Assembly (NCBI RefSeq): GCF_003600155.1
Contig: NZ_QWLD01000016.1
Location: 124,001-188,000, forward strand
DNA length: 64,000 nucleotides
Direction of reading: 5' to 3'
Origin: Nesterenkonia muleiensis
Lineage (GTDB): Bacteria > Actinomycetota > Actinomycetes > Actinomycetales > Micrococcaceae
Position numbers and translations under genes: made by a program. Below the pieces are notes generated by a model. The model searched no databases. It saw only the letters and a list, made by a program, of their open reading frames with translations, and had not been told where the DNA came from. This document shows, in pieces, positions 60,268 to 64,000 of this stretch; the stretch's first letter is position 1; each line of letters starts with the position of its first letter.

Positions 60268-60388
60268 TGGACGATCAAGCATTCCACAGCCCCGTTCCCG
60301 GCGCACCCTCGACTGCCATGGGCAATCAGGGAACCCCGCGCCGCTCCCTTGTCATACAGGCTGTGGACGATCAAGCATTCCACAGCCC
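60268..60388. repeat. 25-bp direct repeat flanking a short spacer
   Basis: An identical 25-bp sequence occurs at 60268-60292 and 60364-60388, 96 nt apart. The right copy contains the last codons and stop of the CitE-like gene (encoding SYGLWNA-stop), so the left copy is a duplicate of that gene's 3' end lying in the intergenic region. It is probably the mark of a local duplication. Confidence 0.9.
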
Positions 60389-61216
60389 GTACGAGTCGGC
60401 CAAGGAGGCGATCTTCTGCGCTCGGGCCAGGCGTGGCAGGTAGGAGCCGTCGCCGATGGAGGCCCCCCGTTCGTGGGCTTCGATCAGCTCACGGGCCCAC
60501 GACACCTCGTCATCCGAGGGGCTGAGCCCCTCGTTGACCAACTCCACCTGGGCACGGTTGAGGGAGAGCTTGCCGGTCATGCCCAGAGAGGCGGTCACAC
60601 GGCAGGCTTCGGCGATGGCTCCGGGCTCCGCATTGGCCTCGGTGGGCCCGTCTATGGCCCCGGGGAGCCCGCCCACGCGGGAGGCGACCACCAGCCGCGA
60701 GCGCGCATAGGCCAGTGCCATCGGCTCCGCTGAGACGCCGACGTCCTTGCGGAAATCATTGGTGCCGAAAGCCAGTCGGAAAGTTCCGGGCGCGGAGGCG
60801 ATCTGAGTAGCGTTCTCCACCCCGAGCGCGGACTCCACCAGGGCAATCACCGGAGTGCCCGCTCGCAGGCGCATTGCCGTATAGGTCACCTGATCCGGTC
60901 GTTCGGTCTCTGCGAGCATCACACCGCGCAAACCGTCAGCCTGTGCCAAGGCGGTGACATCGTCCTCCCAGTGCGGACTCGTGGTGGGGCTGATACGCAC
61001 CCAAGCGGTCATTCCACCATTGAGCGCGTTCATCACAGACTCCCGGGCAGAAGCCTTCTGGCTGTCTGGGACCGACGCCTCAAGATCGAAGATCACAGAG
61101 TCGGCCTCACTGGCAAGACCAGGGGCGAAATCCACTTCATTGGCAGCATTGATCAGCAGCCAAGAACGGGAGAGTTTGGCCGGCAATGCAGCGGCCCGGC
61201 GGTTCCGAATAGGCAT
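60371..61216 (-). CDS. HpcH/HpaI aldolase, CitE-like CoA-ester lyase
   Basis: 281 residues, CitE/malyl-CoA lyase-like: SWLLINAANEVDFAPGLASEADSVIFDLEASVPDSQKASARESV carries the Asp/Glu metal site, LVESALGVENATQIASAPGTFRLAFGTNDFRKDVGV the substrate and Mg2+ site (Glu, Asp), and CRVTASLGMTGKLSLN the C-terminal signature. It cleaves or forms a carbon-carbon bond in a dicarboxylyl- or hydroxyacyl-CoA. Its partner could be the HIBYL-CoA hydrolase gene downstream (129 nt). Confidence 0.88.
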   Translation of the reverse strand: MPIRNRRAAALPAKLSRSWLLINAANEVDFAPGLASEADSVIFDLEASVPDSQKASARESVMNALNGGMTAWVRISPTTSPHWEDDVTALAQADGLRGVMLAETERPDQVTYTAMRLRAGTPVIALVESALGVENATQIASAPGTFRLAFGTNDFRKDVGVSAEPMALAYARSRLVVASRVGGLPGAIDGPTEANAEPGAIAEACRVTASLGMTGKLSLNRAQVELVNEGLSPSDDEVSWARELIEAHERGASIGDGSYLPRLARAQKIASLADSYGLWNA

Positions 61217-61571
61217 AGGCTCAGCCTACCCGAGTCATGCCTTGACACTGGTCCGGAGAGGAACCACTATAGAGGCGTAGGGGTCGTTACAGATTTGAAG
61301 GATCATTTCTTGGACGATCCCCGGAGCAGGCTTTTGGCCTGTTCCGCACATCTCCATATGGGTCGGCATCAGGGCTTCCGTTCCCCCTGTTGCCTTCAAA
61401 TATGAAGGAGAAGCGCTTGTCGCCGGGTGCGAATCATCCCACCCCTCCGTGCAGCATCTCGGCGAGCTTCTCAATCGCTGGTGGGGGGCCGCCCCGTTCA
61501 CGGCCTCCCACCAGCACTCCCCAGGGTGTTCCGATTAGTGGACTCCCGGTGACGACTCGTATCCTGGAGCA
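61217..61571. other. Non-coding stretch with a strong hairpin
   Basis: No convincing gene is seen in this 355-nt interval; the short open frames have no ribosome site or family match. Near its right end is a hairpin: GCTGGTGGG (61477-61485) with CCCACCAGC (61507-61515) and an inner GGCCG/CGGCC. It has no T-run after it. It may protect or terminate transcripts or be part of the lipoprotein gene's leader. Confidence 0.5.
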
Positions 61572-62249
61572 ATGACTTCCGGTTCCTTCCTGCGTGCTGC
61601 GGTGTCCGTATCTGCTGCAGTCGTCCTGGTCGGCATCTCTGCCTGCGGCGCAGACGCGCCCGAGGAGGCCGACGCCACCGACGACGTCGAGGAGCAGGCC
61701 CCAGATGTCCCGGAGAATCCGATGCTGGAGCCGGAGTACGACGATGACGAGACCGTCGCTCTGCCCATCGGTATGGTCAGCCCGGCCGGCTACGACTGGG
61801 AGATCTACGACTCCGCGGACGGGATCAGCCCGGATCAGCCACATGGACAGCAGGTGGCGCGAACGGAGGCGTTCGGCTGCCAGGACTACATCTCGCTGGT
61901 CCAGACCGTCCCGGTGGTCACTGACAATCCCGGCGAAGCAGCCTTGGAATATCTGATCTCCCTGGAGCGCACCCAACACGGGAACCCGGCATTTCTGAAT
62001 CCGCTGGCATCTTCCAGCCTTCAGGTCACCGGGGTCGACCATGAGGGCGAGAGTGTGACCGTCAACCTCACCGGTGCTGCTGCCAGCACCAGCGTCTGCC
62101 AGTCCTGGCAGATGCTCAAACAGATCGAGACCACCGCGCGGGCTGCCACCGGTGCTCAGACCGCGGAGATCCTTCTGGATGGATCCCCCTTGGCCGCCCA
62201 GCTGGGGCTGGAGGATTCCGGTCAGTTGAGCATCCACAGCCTCGACTGA
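61572..62249 (+). CDS. Lipoprotein, GerMN-like domain
   Basis: 225 residues. The signal peptide ends in the lipobox VGISAC (Cys25), followed by an acidic linker (PEEADATDDVEEQAPDVPENP). The remainder includes SSLQVTGVDHEGESVTVNLTGAAASTSVCQSWQMLKQIETTARAATGAQTAEILLDG, which resembles the GerMN/sporulation-type fold found in actinobacterial lipoproteins (LpqB-like). The match is weak and the function unknown. ATG 61572 follows GGAGC. Confidence 0.75.
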   Translation: MTSGSFLRAAVSVSAAVVLVGISACGADAPEEADATDDVEEQAPDVPENPMLEPEYDDDETVALPIGMVSPAGYDWEIYDSADGISPDQPHGQQVARTEAFGCQDYISLVQTVPVVTDNPGEAALEYLISLERTQHGNPAFLNPLASSSLQVTGVDHEGESVTVNLTGAAASTSVCQSWQMLKQIETTARAATGAQTAEILLDGSPLAAQLGLEDSGQLSIHSLD

Positions 62250-62272
62250 GACGGTCCGCCGGCGAGACCACC

Positions 62273-63673
62273 TCAGCCGAGGAGCAGTCCGGGCTGCTCC
62301 AGCACTGATGCGATATCAGAGACAAAAGCTCCCGCCAGGTCCCCGTCGATGAGCCGGTGATCGAAGGAACCGCCGATGGTCATGACTTCCCTCGGCACGA
62401 TCTGCCCCTTCACCACCCAGGGCTTGGTGCGCACTGCCCCCAGCATCACAATCGAGGCCTGCCCCGGGGGCAGGATCGGTGTGCCGTAGTCCAAGCCCAG
62501 CGAACCGATATTGGTGATCGAGACTGTTCCGCCCTGCATCTCAGCGGGGGTGGTTCTTCCTTCCCTGGCGTCGGTGGTCAACGCGGTGATGGCCGCGGCG
62601 AGTCCCTTGGTGGTGTAGGTATGGGCTTCATGGATCACCGGGACCACCAGTCCACGGGGGGTGGCGGCTGCGATCCCGAGGTTGACGTAGTTGCACAGGG
62701 TGTAGTGGGTGTCGTGCCAGGTGGCGTTGACCTGCGGATTACGGCGCGCAGCCCAGATGATCGCCTTGGCGGCGAACAGCATCGGGGAGACCGCCAGACC
62801 CTGGTAGGACGGATCATCGCGCAGCACCGACCGCAGTTCCATGGTGGCGGTGACATCGACCTCTTTGAAGACCGAGACATGCGGCACGGTGGAAGCCGAG
62901 GCCGCCACGTTCAGCGCAGTTGCCTTGCGCACCCCACGAACATCGACCTTTTCCTCGCGGGGGCCGTCGTAGAGCAGCCCGAGACTGGGTGGCGGGGTCT
63001 CTCCCGCAGACTCGCGGGAGACGCTCTTCTGCTGGGCCTGTCGCTCGACATCGTCCCGGGTGATCTGCCCGTTTCTGCCTGAGCCGACCAGCTCCCAGAC
63101 AGCCACGCCCAGCCGCTTGGCCAGCGCCCGCACCGGTGGGGACGCCTTCTGCACGATATCGGCGAAATCCCCACCGGCGCCCCGCCGGGGAGCCTCACCC
63201 ATCTCAAGTCCCGTGAGATCAACCAGGTCCAGTGCTGCAGGGCGGGTCCGGCGCCGGGCCTTGGGAGCATCAGCCTTGGGCCCTGATCCGACCAGGGCCT
63301 GCTGCTGGTCCTCTGTGGTTGCCTGATCCGGGGAACCTTCCTGCCGGGTTTCCCCGCCGCTGGAGTTCTCGTCAGGTGTGATGGCCGCCGGCGCTGAAGC
63401 CGGCCGAGAAGCTGGCGGTGTCTCTCCACCCCCGGGTTCGGCGCTGATGCGGATCAGCGGTTGGCCGACCTCGAGGGTCTCGCCCTCACCGGCCACCAGC
63501 TCTTCGACAGTCCCGGCGAAGGGCACCGGCAGCTCCACCAGGGACTTGGCAGTCTCTATCTCACAGATCACATCGTTGACCTCGACGGTGTCTCCCACCG
63601 CCACTCGCCACGACACGATATCGGCCTCGGTCAGGCCTTCGCCGACGTCGGGAAGATTGAAGGTCTGGGTCAT
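62273..63673 (-). CDS. Dihydrolipoamide acyltransferase (E2) of a 2-oxoacid dehydrogenase
   Basis: 466 residues. One lipoyl domain (lipoyl Lys43 in CEIETAKSLVEL), a long Pro/Glu/Ser linker, a peripheral-subunit-binding domain (about 175-210, PVRALAKRLGVAVWELVGSGRNGQITRDDVE) and the catalytic domain with the active-site GGSFDHRLIDGDLAG (His439, Asp443). It fits the branched-chain or pyruvate complex E2. It starts 2 nt after the E1-beta stop, so the two are one operon. Confidence 0.93.
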   Translation of the reverse strand: MTQTFNLPDVGEGLTEADIVSWRVAVGDTVEVNDVICEIETAKSLVELPVPFAGTVEELVAGEGETLEVGQPLIRISAEPGGGETPPASRPASAPAAITPDENSSGGETRQEGSPDQATTEDQQQALVGSGPKADAPKARRRTRPAALDLVDLTGLEMGEAPRRGAGGDFADIVQKASPPVRALAKRLGVAVWELVGSGRNGQITRDDVERQAQQKSVSRESAGETPPPSLGLLYDGPREEKVDVRGVRKATALNVAASASTVPHVSVFKEVDVTATMELRSVLRDDPSYQGLAVSPMLFAAKAIIWAARRNPQVNATWHDTHYTLCNYVNLGIAAATPRGLVVPVIHEAHTYTTKGLAAAITALTTDAREGRTTPAEMQGGTVSITNIGSLGLDYGTPILPPGQASIVMLGAVRTKPWVVKGQIVPREVMTIGGSFDHRLIDGDLAGAFVSDIASVLEQPGLLLG

Positions 63674-63675
63674 AG

Positions 63676-64000
63676 TCAGCGGCCTCCTGCGGTGGCGTAG
63701 GCGAAACTGCGCTCCAGGGCTTCGAGCATCCGATCGATATTCGGCAGATAGCGGTGCTCCTGCCCGGAGGGCGGATAGGGCATGTGAAAGCCACCGACCC
63801 GCAGCACAGGGGCGGCCAGCCGGTGGTAGGCCCGCTCCGAGACCCGGGCGGCGATCTCGGCCCCGAAACCCCCGAACGTCGGTGCCTCATGGGCAACCAC
63901 TAGCCGTTGAGTCTTGGCGGCCGAACGGGCGATCGTCTCATCATCCAGGGGGCTGATCGAACGCACATCCACCACCTCCACGCTGCGCCCCTGATCGGCA
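63676..64000 (-). CDS. 2-oxoacid dehydrogenase E1 beta subunit, C-terminal part (truncated at window edge)
   Basis: The C-terminal ~107 residues of the TPP-dependent E1 beta subunit: ADQGRSVEVVDVRSISPLDDETI, AKTQRLVVAHEAPTFGGFGAEIAARV and RVGGFHMPYPPSGQEHRYLPNIDRMLEAL. The SISPLDDETI and HEAPTFGGFG motifs are typical of the transketolase C-terminal domain of branched-chain E1 beta. The gene runs out of the window to the right. The E1-alpha gene is expected just beyond. Confidence 0.92.
   Translation of the reverse strand, partial: ADQGRSVEVVDVRSISPLDDETIARSAAKTQRLVVAHEAPTFGGFGAEIAARVSERAYHRLAAPVLRVGGFHMPYPPSGQEHRYLPNIDRMLEALERSFAYATAGGR

Noticed and set aside
61235-61501. An 88-codon minus-strand frame between the CitE-like gene and the lipoprotein gene
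   Set aside because: No start context, no family resemblance and no composition bias; treated as non-coding.
1-64000. CRISPR arrays, tRNA or rRNA genes and intact insertion sequences
   Set aside because: Reading both strands showed no regularly spaced repeats, cloverleaf-like tRNA patterns, rRNA sequence, or transposase genes with terminal inverted repeats.

Overview
The window is 64 kb of high-GC, densely packed Gram-positive actinobacterial DNA. The protein features point to Micrococcales, and something like Nesterenkonia, Arthrobacter or a relative is a reasonable guess (inference, no phylogeny was run). Supporting observations are GTG/TTG starts, many 1-4 nt start/stop overlaps, a long cysteine-free S14/L33/L28 ribosomal protein set, an HU protein, an LAXTG-type sortase substrate, a mycothiol-type low-molecular-weight arsenate reductase relative and a SARP/AfsR-like regulator. 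No tRNA, rRNA, CRISPR array, prophage or intact insertion sequence was seen.

Layout. 1-0.9 kb: the 3' end of purL, then a nested inverted repeat and the remnant of a gene. 1.2-8.3 kb: small stand-alone genes (AraC-type regulator, DUF6157, DUF1697, a cysteine-desulfurase-like enzyme with a flavodoxin, a NatAB-like ABC exporter, an ArsR/SRPBCC pair). 8.3-14.3 kb: a thioredoxin-NHL protein, a CopD-CtaG fusion for copper/cytochrome oxidase assembly, HU, and rpmB-rpmG-rpsN. 14.8-17.3 kb: an arsenic island with acr3-arsC diverging from arsR and a second LMW-phosphatase-type protein, with repeated operators between them.

17.4-28.1 kb is the main accessory catabolic region. One arm (D-2-hydroxyacid dehydrogenase, amidase, DUF3830) diverges from two maleate-isomerase/Asp-Glu-racemase-like proteins and a GntR-FCD regulator. 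An identical 14-bp palindrome sits before both rightward units. Next come a PucR/CdaR-type activator, a GntP-family permease, a D-3-hydroxybutyrate dehydrogenase and both subunits of a 3-oxoacid CoA-transferase, which together look like a uptake-to-acetoacetyl-CoA module. The isomerase pair is unusual: one copy has both catalytic cysteines and the other has Asp at the second.

28.2-38.3 kb: several regulator-plus-exporter or regulator-plus-enzyme sets (TetR with an ABC exporter, TetR with SRPBCC, a DUF4386 protein opposite a membrane protein/Xre pair, MOSC, thioesterase, a fused ABC exporter opposite TetR). Most have visible palindromic operators. 38.4-45.4 kb: an operon for a LivFGHMK-type importer with a long-chain acyl-CoA synthetase gene inside it. 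It is preceded by a CRP/GlxR-like site and a 16-codon leader reading frame that overlaps livF. 45.4-48.2 kb: a DrrAB-type exporter opposite TetR.

48.1-64 kb: a DUF4031-HD fusion, ferritin, a RIO kinase with a short upstream reading frame, an FMN reductase-MFS operon facing a 1008-aa SARP/NB-ARC/TPR regulator, an aldo/keto reductase, a Pro/Thr-rich LAETG wall protein, an atypical response regulator, two branched-chain or CoA-ester catabolic enzymes (HIBYL-CoA hydrolase, CitE-like lyase), a lipoprotein, and the E2 and partial E1-beta genes of a 2-oxoacid dehydrogenase complex that runs off the right edge.
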